Source: Streptomyces sp. C10-9-1
Lineage (GTDB): Bacteria; Actinomycetota; Actinomycetes; Streptomycetales; Streptomycetaceae
Length of the DNA: 64,000 bases
NCBI RefSeq assembly: GCF_024497955.1
Contig: NZ_JANHKP010000008.1
Coordinates: 124,001 to 188,000 of the forward strand
Direction of reading: 5' to 3'
This document shows positions 36,111 to 44,527 of the stretch, one piece after another. A program made the translations under genes and the position numbers. Each line of letters opens with the position of its first letter. Position 1 is the stretch's first letter. The notes beneath the pieces are model-generated. The model was given only the letters and a program-made list of their open reading frames with translations, made no database searches and was not told where the DNA came from.

Positions 36111-36116
36111 TAGGGT
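36111..36116 (+). promoter_or_regulatory. TAGGGT -10 candidate for prcBA
   Basis: TAGGGT lies 99 nt upstream of the prcB GTG and would drive prcB-prcA separately from pup. It sits inside the endonuclease VII-like frame. Confidence 0.4.
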
Positions 36117-36215
36117 CCGTGGCATACGGTGCATCGACTGCAATCCGGCCGGCGGCACGTGGGGGGACGACCCCGGCGCCCTGCGGCGGGCCATCGCACA
36201 CCTGGAGGGAAACGC

Positions 36216-37061
36216 GTGGAAGCCAACACTCGTAGCACCGGGCGTCTACCGGCTGCCTTCCTGACGCCCGGCTCGTCGTCCTTCATGGACTTCCTGGGGG
36301 AGCACTCGCCCGAGCTGCTTCCCGGCAGGCGCGTGCTGCCGCCGGTGCAGGGCGCCATCGAGGCCCCGCACGGCACCACGATCGTGGCCGCCACCTTCCC
36401 GGGCGGAGTGGTGCTCGCGGGCGACCGCCGCGCCACGATGGGCAACATGATCGCGCAGCGCGACATCGAGAAGGTCTTCCCCGCCGACGAGTACGCGGCG
36501 GTGGGCATCGCCGGCACGGCGGGCCTGGCCGTGGAGATGGTCAAGCTCTTCCAGCTGGAGCTGGAGCACTTCGAGAAGGTCGAGGGGGCGCAGCTGTCCC
36601 TGGAGGGCAAGGCGAACCGGCTGTCGACGATGATCCGCAGCAACCTCGGGATGGCGATGCAGGGCCTGGCCGTGGTGCCGCTGTTCGCCGGCTGGGACCT
36701 CGACCGGCAGCGCGGCCGGATCTTCTCCTACGACGTCACGGGCGGCCGCTCCGAGGAGCAGGGATACGCGGCGACCGGTTCCGGCTCCCTCTTCGCCCGC
36801 GGCTCGATGAAGAAGCTCTTCCGCGACGACCTGACCGAGCAGGAGGCGACGACGCTGGTCGTCCAGGCGCTCTACGACGCCGCGGACGACGACTCGGCGA
36901 CCGGCGGGCCGGACATGGCCCGGCGGATCTACCCCATCGTCACGGTGATCACGGACGAGGGCTACCGCCGGCTGGCGGACGCGGAGACGTCGGACCTCGC
37001 ACGCGCCGTCCTCGACGGCCGCCTGGCACACCCCGACGGCCCCCGCGCCGCGCTGCTCTGA
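36216..37061 (+). CDS. prcB: 20S proteasome beta subunit (pro-form)
   Basis: A 281-residue precursor with a 53-residue propeptide. Autocleavage between G53 and T54 ([13 protein letters not shown]) exposes the catalytic N-terminal Thr. The active-site Asp/Lys region is [12 protein letters not shown], and [15 protein letters not shown] and [17 protein letters not shown] follow. It assembles as the inner two rings of the 28-subunit core. GTG 36216 follows TGGAGGG and gives the same length as the S. coelicolor protein; the start lies within the endonuclease VII-like frame. prcA follows after 35 nt. Confidence 0.97.
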   Translation: MEANTRSTGRLPAAFLTPGSSSFMDFLGEHSPELLPGRRVLPPVQGAIEAPHGTTIVAATFPGGVVLAGDRRATMGNMIAQRDIEKVFPADEYAAVGIAGTAGLAVEMVKLFQLELEHFEKVEGAQLSLEGKANRLSTMIRSNLGMAMQGLAVVPLFAGWDLDRQRGRIFSYDVTGGRSEEQGYAATGSGSLFARGSMKKLFRDDLTEQEATTLVVQALYDAADDDSATGGPDMARRIYPIVTVITDEGYRRLADAETSDLARAVLDGRLAHPDGPRAALL

Positions 37062-37096
37062 TGTTTTCGCCTTCGACAGAAAGGGACGGATAGCCG

Positions 37097-37861
37097 GTGT
37101 CGACACCGTTCTATGTCTCGCCTCAGCAGGCGATGGCCGACCGGGCGGAGTACGCCCGCAAGGGCATCGCGCGCGGTCGCAGCCTCGTGGTGCTGCAATA
37201 CGCCGACGGCATCGTGTTCGTCGGCGAGAACCCGTCCCGTGCCCTGCACAAGTTCAGTGAGATCTACGACCGCATCGGCTTCGCCGCCGCGGGCAAGTAC
37301 AACGAGTACGAGAACCTGCGGATCGGCGGCGTCCGCTACGCCGACCTGCGGGGCTACACCTACGACCGCGACGACGTGACGGCCCGCGGCCTGGCGAACG
37401 TCTACGCGCAGACCCTGGGCACCATCTTCTCCAGCGCGGGGGAGAAGCCCTACGAGGTGGAGCTGGTGGTGGCCGAGGTCGGCGACCAGCCCGAGGGCGA
37501 CCAGATCTACCGGCTGCCCCACGACGGTTCCATCGTGGACGAGCACGGCTCGGTGGCCGTCGGCGGCAACGCCGAGCAGATCAGCGGCTTCCTGGACCAG
37601 CGCCACCGCGACGGGATGTCCCTTGCGGAGGCGCTGAAGCTCGCGGTCCAGGCGCTGTCCAGCCAGGCCAACGGCAGCGACCGGGAGATCCCCGCGGAGC
37701 GCCTGGAGGTCGCGGTGCTGGACCGCACCCGGCCGCAGCAGCGGAAGTTCAAGCGCATCGTCGGCCGGCAGCTGGAGCGCCTGCTGGCGGCCGAGGAGGC
37801 GGCCACCACCCCGACGGACGCGCCCTCCGACGACCCGGACGAGGGGGAGTCGGCCCGGTAG
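37097..37861 (+). CDS. prcA: 20S proteasome alpha subunit
   Basis: A 254-residue non-catalytic subunit forming the outer rings. The N-terminal [23 protein letters not shown] is the gate-forming segment and [18 protein letters not shown] starts the Ntn fold. It lacks the catalytic Thr, as expected. The C-terminal 25 residues are an acidic disordered tail ([17 protein letters not shown]). The pocket between alpha subunits receives the C-terminus of ARC. GTG 37097 comes 35 nt after prcB. The gene ends at a 60-bp palindrome. Confidence 0.97.
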   Translation: MSTPFYVSPQQAMADRAEYARKGIARGRSLVVLQYADGIVFVGENPSRALHKFSEIYDRIGFAAAGKYNEYENLRIGGVRYADLRGYTYDRDDVTARGLANVYAQTLGTIFSSAGEKPYEVELVVAEVGDQPEGDQIYRLPHDGSIVDEHGSVAVGGNAEQISGFLDQRHRDGMSLAEALKLAVQALSSQANGSDREIPAERLEVAVLDRTRPQQRKFKRIVGRQLERLLAAEEAATTPTDAPSDDPDEGESAR

Positions 37862-37870
37862 GCCCACCCA

Positions 37871-37930
37871 CCGGGTGCGCGTGTGCCCCGGGCCCCGTAC
37901 GTACGGGGCCCGGGGCACACGCGCACCCGG
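37871..37930. terminator. 60-bp perfect loopless palindrome after prcA
   Basis: Two exactly complementary 30-nt halves meet at GTAC/GTAC. It begins 10 nt after the prcA stop and ends 23 nt before the stop of the convergent LacI-type gene, so it probably terminates both transcripts. Confidence 0.85.
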
Positions 37931-37952
37931 GCGGGCTCCGGCCGCGGAGCCC

Positions 37953-38996
37953 TCAGAGGGCCGGGGGCGGCGCCGTGGAGCCCCTCGGGACCAGGCTCAC
38001 CGGCAGCTGGTCCAGGGCGGGGGGACGGCCCTCCAGGACGTCCAGGAGGGCCTTCATACCGCGCTCCCCGACCTCCTCGGCGGGCAGCCGCACGGTGGTG
38101 AGCTCCGGCTCCAGCGCGCGGGCGAGCGCCACGTCGTCGAAGCCGGTCACCGACAGGTCGTGGGGCACCCGCAGCCCGAGCCGCCGGGCGGCCTTGCACG
38201 CGCCCGCCGCGAGGATGTCGTCGTCGCAGACGAGAGCCGTGGGCCGTGTTCCGGGGGAGGCCAGGGCCTGCTCCGCCGCCCGGCGGCCGGCGTCGACCTC
38301 GAGGGGCGCCCGGACGGTGCCGAGCGAGGTGCCGGACACGCCCTCCAGCGCCTCGCGCAGGGCGGCGGCCCGGACGTCGAAGGTCCAGGAGGGCACGGCG
38401 GAGGCGAGGTGCACGATCCGCCGGTGGCCGAGCCCGAGGAGGTGCCCGGCGATCCGGCGCATGCCGTCGGCGACGTCGAGGTTGACGTGGGCGGCCGCAC
38501 CGGTGGCTCCGGGGGCGCTGTCCAGCATCACCAGGGGCAGGTCGGTGCCGCGGATGGCGCTGAGGGCGTCGGCGGCCATGGAGGAGGCGATCACCCCGTC
38601 CAGAGCCGCCCGGGCCGAGGCGAAGGGGTCCCGGGCCAGGCCGGTGCCCTGGGGCGAGGGGTAGAGGACCACCCCGAAGCCGTGGCGCGCCGCGACGGCC
38701 GCGGCCCCGGTGTAGACGCGGGCGAAGAACTCGTTGGTCAGCGCGGGCACCACGAGCAGCGCGGTCCGGGTGCGGCCGAGGCGCAGGTTGCGGGCGGCGA
38801 GGTTGGGGCGGTAGCCGATGTCCCGGGCGGCGGCCCGCACCAGCTCGGCGGTCCGCTCCGAGACCCGGCCCCGCCACTTCTCGCCCAGTACCAGGGAGAC
38901 GGTGGCCTGGGAGACCCCGGCGGCCCGCGCCACGTCCTTGCTGGTGGGGCGTGCGGGCGCTCCGGCGGCAGGGGGGCGGCCGGTGGAGTCTGCCAT
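37953..38996 (-). CDS. LacI-family transcriptional regulator
   Basis: A 347-residue repressor-type protein. The LacI helix-turn-helix is TSKDVARAAGVSQATVSLVL at 18-37, with the hinge helix region YRPNLAARNLRLGRT at about 62-76. The periplasmic-binding-protein-like effector domain includes ALLVVPALTNEFFARVYTGA, DGVIAS and VTGFDDVALARALEPELTTV, the last typical of sugar-type regulators. It is divergent from an MFS transporter gene 140 nt away and probably controls it and itself. Ligand unknown. It interrupts the run of proteasome genes between prcA and pafA. Confidence 0.94.
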   Translation of the reverse strand: MADSTGRPPAAGAPARPTSKDVARAAGVSQATVSLVLGEKWRGRVSERTAELVRAAARDIGYRPNLAARNLRLGRTRTALLVVPALTNEFFARVYTGAAAVAARHGFGVVLYPSPQGTGLARDPFASARAALDGVIASSMAADALSAIRGTDLPLVMLDSAPGATGAAAHVNLDVADGMRRIAGHLLGLGHRRIVHLASAVPSWTFDVRAAALREALEGVSGTSLGTVRAPLEVDAGRRAAEQALASPGTRPTALVCDDDILAAGACKAARRLGLRVPHDLSVTGFDDVALARALEPELTTVRLPAEEVGERGMKALLDVLEGRPPALDQLPVSLVPRGSTAPPPAL

Positions 38997-39072
38997 GGGT
39001 GCCCGTCCTCGGCCGCGCGGGATCGGCTCGTCCGGGGCGGCGGCGCGGTGGACCCGCGGACTGGGGTCATGG

Positions 39073-39099
39073 TACGTATGAAGGAACGCGTTATACGTA
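39073..39099. promoter_or_regulatory. Candidate operator of the LacI-type regulator
   Basis: TACGTAT-N13-ATACGTA is a perfect inverted repeat. It encloses AACGCGTT, a CpG-centred palindrome of the kind LacI-family proteins bind. It lies between the divergent regulator and transporter genes, 37 nt before the transporter start. Confidence 0.6.
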
Positions 39100-39136
39100 A
39101 AACTCCGGCGTGGTCCGGGGGAGAAGGGCAGGACCG

Positions 39137-40420
39137 ATGGCCGCCGGGTACGCGGACATACTCAGGGCGCCGCACGCGGCGCGCCTGCTGGCGGGCACGC
39201 TGCTGGGCCGCCTGCCCAACGCCACCGGGCACATCGCGATCGTGCTGTTCACCCGGGCCGAGGGCGGCAGCTACACCCTCGCCGGCGCCCTCGCGGCCGT
39301 CTACGGCCTGGCCACCGCGGTGGGCCAGCCGCTCCTCGGGCGGGCCGTCGACCTCCACGGCCAGCCCCGCGTGCAGCTCCCCGCCGCCCTGGTCTCCGCG
39401 TGCGGCATGGCGCTCCTCGCCCTCGTCGGCACCGGCTCCCTCCTCCTCGCCTACACCGCCGTCGCGGTGGCCGGCCTGTTCACCCCTCCGCTGGAGGGCG
39501 GGCTGCGGGCGCTGTGGCCGGGCATCCTGGGGCGCGAGGACCGCGTCCACCGGGCCTACGCCATGGACGCCGTCGCCCAGGAGGTCATGTTCACGGTCGG
39601 CCCCCTGCTGGTCACCCTGCTGGTATCGCTCTGGTCGCCGGCGGCCGCCCTCCTGGTCATCAACGCCCTGGGCCTGCTCGGCGCCCTGTCGGTGGTCCTC
39701 TCCGAGCCCTCGCGCACCTGGCGCTCGGCGCCCCGCGAGGCGCACTGGCTGGGCGCCCTGCGCTCGCCCGGCCTCCTCGCCCTCCTCGGCGCCTTCCTCT
39801 TCGTCGGGCTCGCGCTCGGCTCGATCACCGTCGCGGGCGTCGCCTACGCCGACGACCACGGCCGCCAGAGCGTCTACGGCTGGCTGATGGCGGCCCTGGG
39901 GCTCGGCGCGCTGGTCGGCGGCGTGCTCTACGGGGCACGGCAGTGGGCCGGCCCGCCGGAGCGCCGGCTGCGGATCATCACCGCCCTGCTGGCGCTCGGC
40001 TACCTGCCCCTGGTCCTCACCCCGGGCGTGGCGGCCATGACCGCGCTCGCGGCGCTCGCCGGGGTGTTCCTGGCCCCGGCCATCGCCTGCGCGTTCATCG
40101 TCGTGGACCGGCACGCGCCCCGCGGCACGGTCACCGAGGCCTTCTCCTGGCTGGTGACCACCTTCGGCGTGGGCGCCGCGCTCGGCACCGCCGTCGCCGG
40201 GCCCGCGGTCGAGCTCGGCGGCACCCCCTGGAGCTTCGCGGTCGCCGCGGCGGGCGGATTCGCGGCCCTGCTCGTGCTGACGGCCACTCAGGGCGTGCTG
40301 GCCGCCCCGGCCCGGGAGGCCGCCCTTCCCGCGCCGGACGGGGCCGCCGGAGCAGGCGCAGCGCAAATTGATCGGAACGGGGCCGTCCAACCCGGTTTCA
40401 GCTCCGGCCGTGAGGCGTAA
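39137..40420 (+). CDS. MFS transporter
   Basis: A 427-residue polytopic membrane protein with about 12 predicted segments. LPNATGHIAIVLFTRAEGGSYTLAGALAAVYGLATAVGQPLLGRAVD in its first 70 residues carries the MFS loop-2 signature region (GRAVDLHGQPR). The fold suits drug/proton or sugar efflux families; the substrate is not predictable. ATG 39137 is chosen over an upstream start because GGAGAAGGGCAGG precedes it. It ends 9 nt before pafA, so read-through may contribute to pafA transcription and its LacI-type control could affect pafA. Confidence 0.9.
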   Translation: MAAGYADILRAPHAARLLAGTLLGRLPNATGHIAIVLFTRAEGGSYTLAGALAAVYGLATAVGQPLLGRAVDLHGQPRVQLPAALVSACGMALLALVGTGSLLLAYTAVAVAGLFTPPLEGGLRALWPGILGREDRVHRAYAMDAVAQEVMFTVGPLLVTLLVSLWSPAAALLVINALGLLGALSVVLSEPSRTWRSAPREAHWLGALRSPGLLALLGAFLFVGLALGSITVAGVAYADDHGRQSVYGWLMAALGLGALVGGVLYGARQWAGPPERRLRIITALLALGYLPLVLTPGVAAMTALAALAGVFLAPAIACAFIVVDRHAPRGTVTEAFSWLVTTFGVGAALGTAVAGPAVELGGTPWSFAVAAAGGFAALLVLTATQGVLAAPAREAALPAPDGAAGAGAAQIDRNGAVQPGFSSGREA

Positions 40421-40429
40421 TGTTCAGAC

Positions 40430-41791
40430 ATGGACCGCCGCATTTTCGGGCTGGAGAACGAGTACGGCGTCACGTGCACGTTCAGGGGACAGCGCCGACT
40501 GTCACCTGACGAAGTGGCGCGCTACCTCTTCCGCCGTGTCGTGTCATGGGGCCGCAGCAGCAATGTGTTCCTGCGGAACGGCGCCCGCCTGTACCTGGAC
40601 GTGGGATCGCATCCGGAATACGCAACGCCGGAATGCGACAACGTGACCGAGCTGGTCACCCACGACAAGGCCGGCGAGCGCATTCTGGAAGGCCTGCTCG
40701 TGGACGCCGAGCGCCGCCTGCACGAGGAGGGAATCGCGGGCGACGTCTATCTCTTCAAGAACAACACCGATTCCGCGGGCAACTCCTACGGCTGCCACGA
40801 GAACTATCTGGTGGCCCGGCACGGGGAGTTCTCCCGGCTGGCCGACATCCTCATTCCCTTCCTGGTCACCAGGCAGCTGATCTGCGGCGCGGGCAAGGTG
40901 CTCCAGACCCCCCGGGGCGCGGTCTACTGCGTCAGCCAGCGCGCCGAGCACATCTGGGAAGGCGTCAGCTCGGCCACCACCCGCTCGCGGCCGATCATCA
41001 ACACCCGCGACGAGCCGCACGCCGACGCCGAGCGGTACCGCCGCCTCCATGTGATCGTCGGCGACTCCAACATGTCGGAGACGACCATGCTGCTCAAGGT
41101 CGGCGCCACCGACCTGGTGCTGCGCATGATCGAGGCCGGCACCGTGATGCGCGACCTCACCCTGGAGAACCCCATCCGGGCGATCCGCGAGGTGAGCCAC
41201 GACACCACCGGCCGCCGCAAGGTCCGCCTGGCCTCCGGCCGGGAGGCCTCCGCCCTGGAGGTGCAGCGCGAGTACTACGAGAAGGCGGTGGACTTCGTCG
41301 ACCGCCGGGGCATCCGCACCGGGACGGTGGCCCAGGTCCTGGAGCTGTGGGGCCGCACCCTCGACGCCATCGAGGCCGAGGACCTGGACCGCATCGGGAC
41401 CGAGATCGACTGGGTCATGAAGTACCAGCTCCTGGAGCGCTACCGCGCCAAGCACAACATGACCATGTCGCACCCGAGGGTGGCGCAGATAGACCTCGCG
41501 TACCACGACATCCACCGGCGCCGCGGGCTGTACTACCTCCTGGAGCGCAAGGGCCAGGCCGCCCGCATCTGCAACGACCTGAAGATCTTCGAGGGGAAGT
41601 CGGTGCCCCCGCAGACCACCCGGGCGCGGCTGCGCGGCGACTTCATCCGCCGCGCCCAGGAGCAGCGGCGGGACTTCACCGTCGACTGGGTCCACCTCAA
41701 GCTGAACGACCAGGCCCAGCGCACGGTCCTGTGCAAGGACCCCTTCCGCTCGGTCGACGACCGCGTGGAGAAGCTGATCGCCGGGATGTAG
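40430..41791 (+). CDS. pafA: Pup-protein ligase PafA
   Basis: A 453-residue glutamine-synthetase-fold ligase. It activates the C-terminal Glu of Pup with ATP and forms an isopeptide with substrate lysines. [11 protein letters not shown] provides metal-binding glutamates, [19 protein letters not shown] carries the catalytic Asp, and [19 protein letters not shown] and [13 protein letters not shown] are shared with Dop. The C-terminal domain ([25 protein letters not shown]) follows. The Dop loop is absent, which distinguishes it from the dop product. No clear Shine-Dalgarno is seen; the -10-like TAATGT at 40417 suggests a leaderless or nearly leaderless transcript. Confidence 0.97.
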   Translation: MDRRIFGLENEYGVTCTFRGQRRLSPDEVARYLFRRVVSWGRSSNVFLRNGARLYLDVGSHPEYATPECDNVTELVTHDKAGERILEGLLVDAERRLHEEGIAGDVYLFKNNTDSAGNSYGCHENYLVARHGEFSRLADILIPFLVTRQLICGAGKVLQTPRGAVYCVSQRAEHIWEGVSSATTRSRPIINTRDEPHADAERYRRLHVIVGDSNMSETTMLLKVGATDLVLRMIEAGTVMRDLTLENPIRAIREVSHDTTGRRKVRLASGREASALEVQREYYEKAVDFVDRRGIRTGTVAQVLELWGRTLDAIEAEDLDRIGTEIDWVMKYQLLERYRAKHNMTMSHPRVAQIDLAYHDIHRRRGLYYLLERKGQAARICNDLKIFEGKSVPPQTTRARLRGDFIRRAQEQRRDFTVDWVHLKLNDQAQRTVLCKDPFRSVDDRVEKLIAGM

Positions 41792-41813
41792 CACGCAGGG
41801 TCGGAACGTCACC

Positions 41814-41842
41814 CGGGCCCCGTACGTTTCTCGTGCGGGGCC
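41814..41842 (+). terminator. pafA terminator
   Basis: GGGCCCCGTACG pairs with CGTGCGGGGCCC (one G-U) around a 5-nt loop TTTCT, 22 nt after the pafA stop. Confidence 0.7.
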
Positions 41843-41853
41843 CCTGGCACGTC

Positions 41854-41859
41854 CTAGAG
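41854..41859 (+). promoter_or_regulatory. TAGAGT -10 element of the lipoprotein FKBP gene
   Basis: TAGAGT follows the pafA terminator and lies 44 nt before the GTG start of the tandem-FKBP lipoprotein gene. Confidence 0.4.
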
Positions 41860-41903
41860 TGTCCCGGACCGACCGACCGTGCCGTCTGAGATCTGAGGAA
41901 CAC

Positions 41904-42842
41904 GTGCGCCGACTAGCCGGCCTTCTCGTCGCCCCGTTGCTGCTGCTGTCGGCAGTGGCGTGCGGCAGCGAAGGCAAGGGATCCGATTCCGTCTCGCCCG
42001 CGGGCGGCCTGCCCGCCATCACCGCCGGTGCCGCGTTCGGCGAGAAGCCGACCCTCGCCAAGGGGGAGGGCGACCCGCCCGAGGAGCTGAAGACCGAGGT
42101 CATCAGCGAGGGCGACGGCGCAGTGGTGAAGAAGGGCGACCAGATCGAGGTCAACTACCTCGGCCAGGCCTGGGACTCCGACGAGCCCTTCGACAACAGC
42201 TTCGACCGTGGGGAGCCCTTCAACCTGACCGTCGGCGCGGGCCAGGTCATCAAGGGCTGGGACCAGGGCCTGGAGGGCCAGAAGGTGGGCAGCCGCGTCG
42301 AGCTGGCCATCCCGCCGGAGCTCGGCTACGGCGAGCAGGGCCAGGGCCAGATCAAGCCGAACGCCACGCTGGTCTTCGTCGTCGACATCCTGAAGGCCAC
42401 CACCATCCCCAAGGTCGCCGAGGGCACCGAGGTCGCCCAGGACAACATCGACCTGCCCAAGGTGGGCACCAACACCGACGGCAAGGCGCCCTCGATCACC
42501 GTCCCGGACAAGGACGCCCCGACCGAGCTGGTCTCCACCTACGTCATCGAGGGCGACGGCCCCGAGGTGAAGAAGTCCGACACCCTGGCCGTGGCCTACA
42601 AGGGCGTGCTCTGGAAGGGCGGCAAGGAGTTCGACAGCAGCTACGCCCGCGGCAACGAGCCGGTGAGCTTCCCGCTCTCCCAGGTGATCCCGGGCTGGCA
42701 GGACGGCCTGGCGGGCAAGAAGGTCGGCAGCCGTGTGCTGCTGGTCATCCCGCCGGACCAGGCCTACGGCGACGCGGAGCAGCAGGGCATCCCGGCCGGT
42801 TCCACGCTGGTGTTCTCGGTGGACATCCTGGCCGCCTCCTGA
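41904..42842 (+). CDS. Exported lipoprotein with two FKBP-type prolyl isomerase domains
   Basis: A 312-residue lipoprotein. The signal peptide ends SAVAC, with C20 as lipid attachment site. Domain 1 (about 75-175) and domain 2 (about 215-312) are both FKBP folds with the binding-pocket signature: FDNSFDRGEPFNLTVGAGQV plus IKGWDQGLEGQKVGSR, and EFDSSYARGNEPVSFPLSQV plus IPGWQDGLAGKKVGSR. It should fold proteins or act as chaperone on the outer face of the membrane. GTG 41904 follows TGAGGAA. It is followed by a second, cytosolic FKBP gene. Confidence 0.94.
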   Translation: MRRLAGLLVAPLLLLSAVACGSEGKGSDSVSPAGGLPAITAGAAFGEKPTLAKGEGDPPEELKTEVISEGDGAVVKKGDQIEVNYLGQAWDSDEPFDNSFDRGEPFNLTVGAGQVIKGWDQGLEGQKVGSRVELAIPPELGYGEQGQGQIKPNATLVFVVDILKATTIPKVAEGTEVAQDNIDLPKVGTNTDGKAPSITVPDKDAPTELVSTYVIEGDGPEVKKSDTLAVAYKGVLWKGGKEFDSSYARGNEPVSFPLSQVIPGWQDGLAGKKVGSRVLLVIPPDQAYGDAEQQGIPAGSTLVFSVDILAAS

Positions 42843-42847
42843 ACCCC

Positions 42848-42897
42848 GGGGCCACGGGGCCCGACGGCGCGAGCACCGCGCCCGGCCCCGTGGCCCC
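42848..42897 (+). terminator. Long stem-loop after the lipoprotein FKBP gene
   Basis: GGGGCCACGGGGCC pairs perfectly with GGCCCCGTGGCCCC. The loop contains an inner GGCGC/GCGCC stem. It begins 6 nt after the stop codon. Confidence 0.75.
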
Positions 42898-43026
42898 CGC
42901 GCGTACCGCCCGCGGGGGCGCACGGCGGGGTCCGCGCCACCCCCGCGCACCGCAACGCGCCACCGGTCCGCTTCTGAGAGACTGACCGGGCCTGCTCAAC
43001 TGAGAGACACAAGGAGCACCATTCCC

Positions 43027-43398
43027 GTGAGCATCGACAAGCCCGAGATCGACTTCCCGGGCGGCGAGCCGCCGAAGGACCTGGAGATCAAGGACATCTG
43101 GGAGGGCGACGGCCCGGAGGCCAAGAAGGGCGACGTCGTCCAGGTCCACTACGTGGGCGTGGCCTTCTCCACCGGCGAGGAGTTCGACGCCTCCTGGAAC
43201 CGCGGCACCCCGCTGCGCTTCCAGCTCGGCACCGGCCAGGTCATCGCCGGCTGGGACCGGGGCGTCCAGGGCATGAAGGTCGGCGGCCGGCGCCAGCTGA
43301 CCATCCCGGCGCACCTGGCCTACGGCGACCGCGGCGCCGGCAGCGCCATCGCCCCCGGTGAGACGCTGATCTTCGTCTGCGACCTGGTCGCCGTCTGA
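43027..43398 (+). CDS. Cytosolic single-domain FKBP-type prolyl isomerase
   Basis: A 123-residue protein that is one FKBP domain. The pocket residues are present: HYVGVAFSTGEEFDASWNRG, PLRFQLGTGQVIAGWDRGVQ and LAYGDRGAGSAIAPGETLIF. It has no signal peptide. It is the same family as the preceding lipoprotein, so one isomerase acts inside and one outside the cell. GTG 43027 follows AAGGAGCACC. It ends at a strong terminator, which separates it from pafB. Confidence 0.95.
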   Translation: MSIDKPEIDFPGGEPPKDLEIKDIWEGDGPEAKKGDVVQVHYVGVAFSTGEEFDASWNRGTPLRFQLGTGQVIAGWDRGVQGMKVGGRRQLTIPAHLAYGDRGAGSAIAPGETLIFVCDLVAV

Positions 43399-43449
43399 CC
43401 GCTGGCGACGGGCCCCTGACGGGCCGTCGAGCGGGCCGGCGCACCGCGA

Positions 43450-43480
43450 CGAGGGCCCACGCCCCAGGCGTGGGCCCTCG
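43450..43480 (+). terminator. Intrinsic terminator after the cytosolic FKBP gene
   Basis: Perfect 13-bp stem CGAGGGCCCACGC/GCGTGGGCCCTCG, a 5-nt loop, then CTTTGG. Confidence 0.8.
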
Positions 43481-43554
43481 CTTTGGTCCGGACACGCCGG
43501 GACGGTACGGTCGTCGCTCGTAGGGGACGTGAGCGGAAGAGGTGGCGGGCGTCG

Positions 43555-44511
43555 ATGGCCATTGCCAAGGCCGAGCGGCTGATGAACCTGGCGCTGTGCC
43601 TGCTGGGGACCCGGCGCCCGCTCAGCAAGCGCGAGCTGCGGGGCTCCATCGAGGCGTACCTGGAGGCGTCCACCGACGACTCCTTCAACCGCATGTTCGA
43701 GCGTGACAAGGACGACCTGCGCGAGCTGGGCCTCGTCATCGAGACGGTGGAGGCCCTCGACGGGGAGATCGGCTACGTCGCCCGCGGCGACAGCAACCGC
43801 CTCCCCCCGATCACCCTGGACGCCGAGGAGGCCGCCGCGCTCGGCCTGGCCGCCAGGGTGTGGCAGCAGGCCCGGCTCGCCGGAGCGGCCAGCGGGGCCC
43901 TCCAGAAGCTCCGCGCCGCGGGAATGCCCGAGACCGAGGACTCCTACGAGGAGCGCCCCGGCGCCCTGGAGCCCCGCATCCCCGTCCACGAGGCCGCCTT
44001 CGAGCCGCTGATGCTGGCCTGCCGCGACCGCCGCCCGGTCGTCTTCGCCTACCGCAAGGCCAACGCCGCCCGCCCCGAGCAGCGCACCGTCGAGCCCTGG
44101 GCCCTGGAGTGCTGGCGCGGCCACTGGTACCTGGCCGGTCACGACCGCGACCGCGGTGCGGAGCGCGTCTTCCGGCTGTCCCGGATCACCGGCAGGGTCC
44201 GCGCCCGCACGGGCGGGTACACCGCACCCGTGCCCGACGTCGTCACGGTCCGCGAGACGGTGGCGACCTGGGCCGGCGAGACCGCCACCCGCACCGCGCT
44301 GATCCGGCTGCGCTCCGGCTGCGGCTACCCCCTGCGCGCCCGTGCCGTCGCGGTCCGGGAACTCGGCGGCGGGTGGGACGAGTTGGAGATTCCGTACGGG
44401 CACGGGCTGGACGCCTGGCTGGTGGAGTTCGGGCCGGACGCCGTCGTGCTGGAACCCGCGGACCTGCGGGCCGACGTGGTCGACCGGCTGCGCGCCGTGG
44501 CCAAGGGCTGA
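43555..44511 (+). CDS. pafB: WYL-domain transcriptional activator PafB
   Basis: A 318-residue regulator with an N-terminal winged helix (MNLALCLLGTRRPLSKRELR, FNRMFERDKDDLRELGLVIE). The central WYL domain is ALECWRGHWYLAGHDRDRGAERVFRLSRI in segments, and a C-terminal WCX domain follows. PafB and PafC act together as the SOS-independent DNA-damage activator in mycobacteria. The family name comes from pafA linkage, kept here across the two FKBP genes. ATG 43555 gives the usual N-terminus (MAIAKAERLMNLAL). pafC starts 16 nt downstream. Confidence 0.95.
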   Translation: MAIAKAERLMNLALCLLGTRRPLSKRELRGSIEAYLEASTDDSFNRMFERDKDDLRELGLVIETVEALDGEIGYVARGDSNRLPPITLDAEEAAALGLAARVWQQARLAGAASGALQKLRAAGMPETEDSYEERPGALEPRIPVHEAAFEPLMLACRDRRPVVFAYRKANAARPEQRTVEPWALECWRGHWYLAGHDRDRGAERVFRLSRITGRVRARTGGYTAPVPDVVTVRETVATWAGETATRTALIRLRSGCGYPLRARAVAVRELGGGWDELEIPYGHGLDAWLVEFGPDAVVLEPADLRADVVDRLRAVAKG

Positions 44512-44527
44512 GAGAGAGGCGTACGAC

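Larger units (their letters stand above)
35893..36264 (+). pseudogene. Endonuclease VII-like (HNH/His-Me) reading frame overlapping prcB
   Basis: From 36088 to the stop at 36262 this frame encodes a clear recombination-endonuclease-VII-like segment: [19 protein letters not shown], then [20 protein letters not shown] and a tail ending [11 protein letters not shown]. The DHxH and the Asn after CxxC match the catalytic set of phage T4 endonuclease VII, and RCIDC is one zinc pair. The first 65 codons (GTG 35893 onward) look like Arg/Pro noise, hold no CxxC and contain a repeat, so the N-terminal half of the domain is missing. The last 49 nt overlap prcB in another frame. It may be a decayed gene, or a short protein starting near 36088. 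Confidence 0.55.

Noticed and set aside
31909-36201. A 1430-codon open frame on the minus strand across arc, dop and pup
   Set aside because: It is an antisense shadow: arc, dop and pup are unmistakable on the plus strand, and the minus frame is open only because of extreme third-position GC bias.
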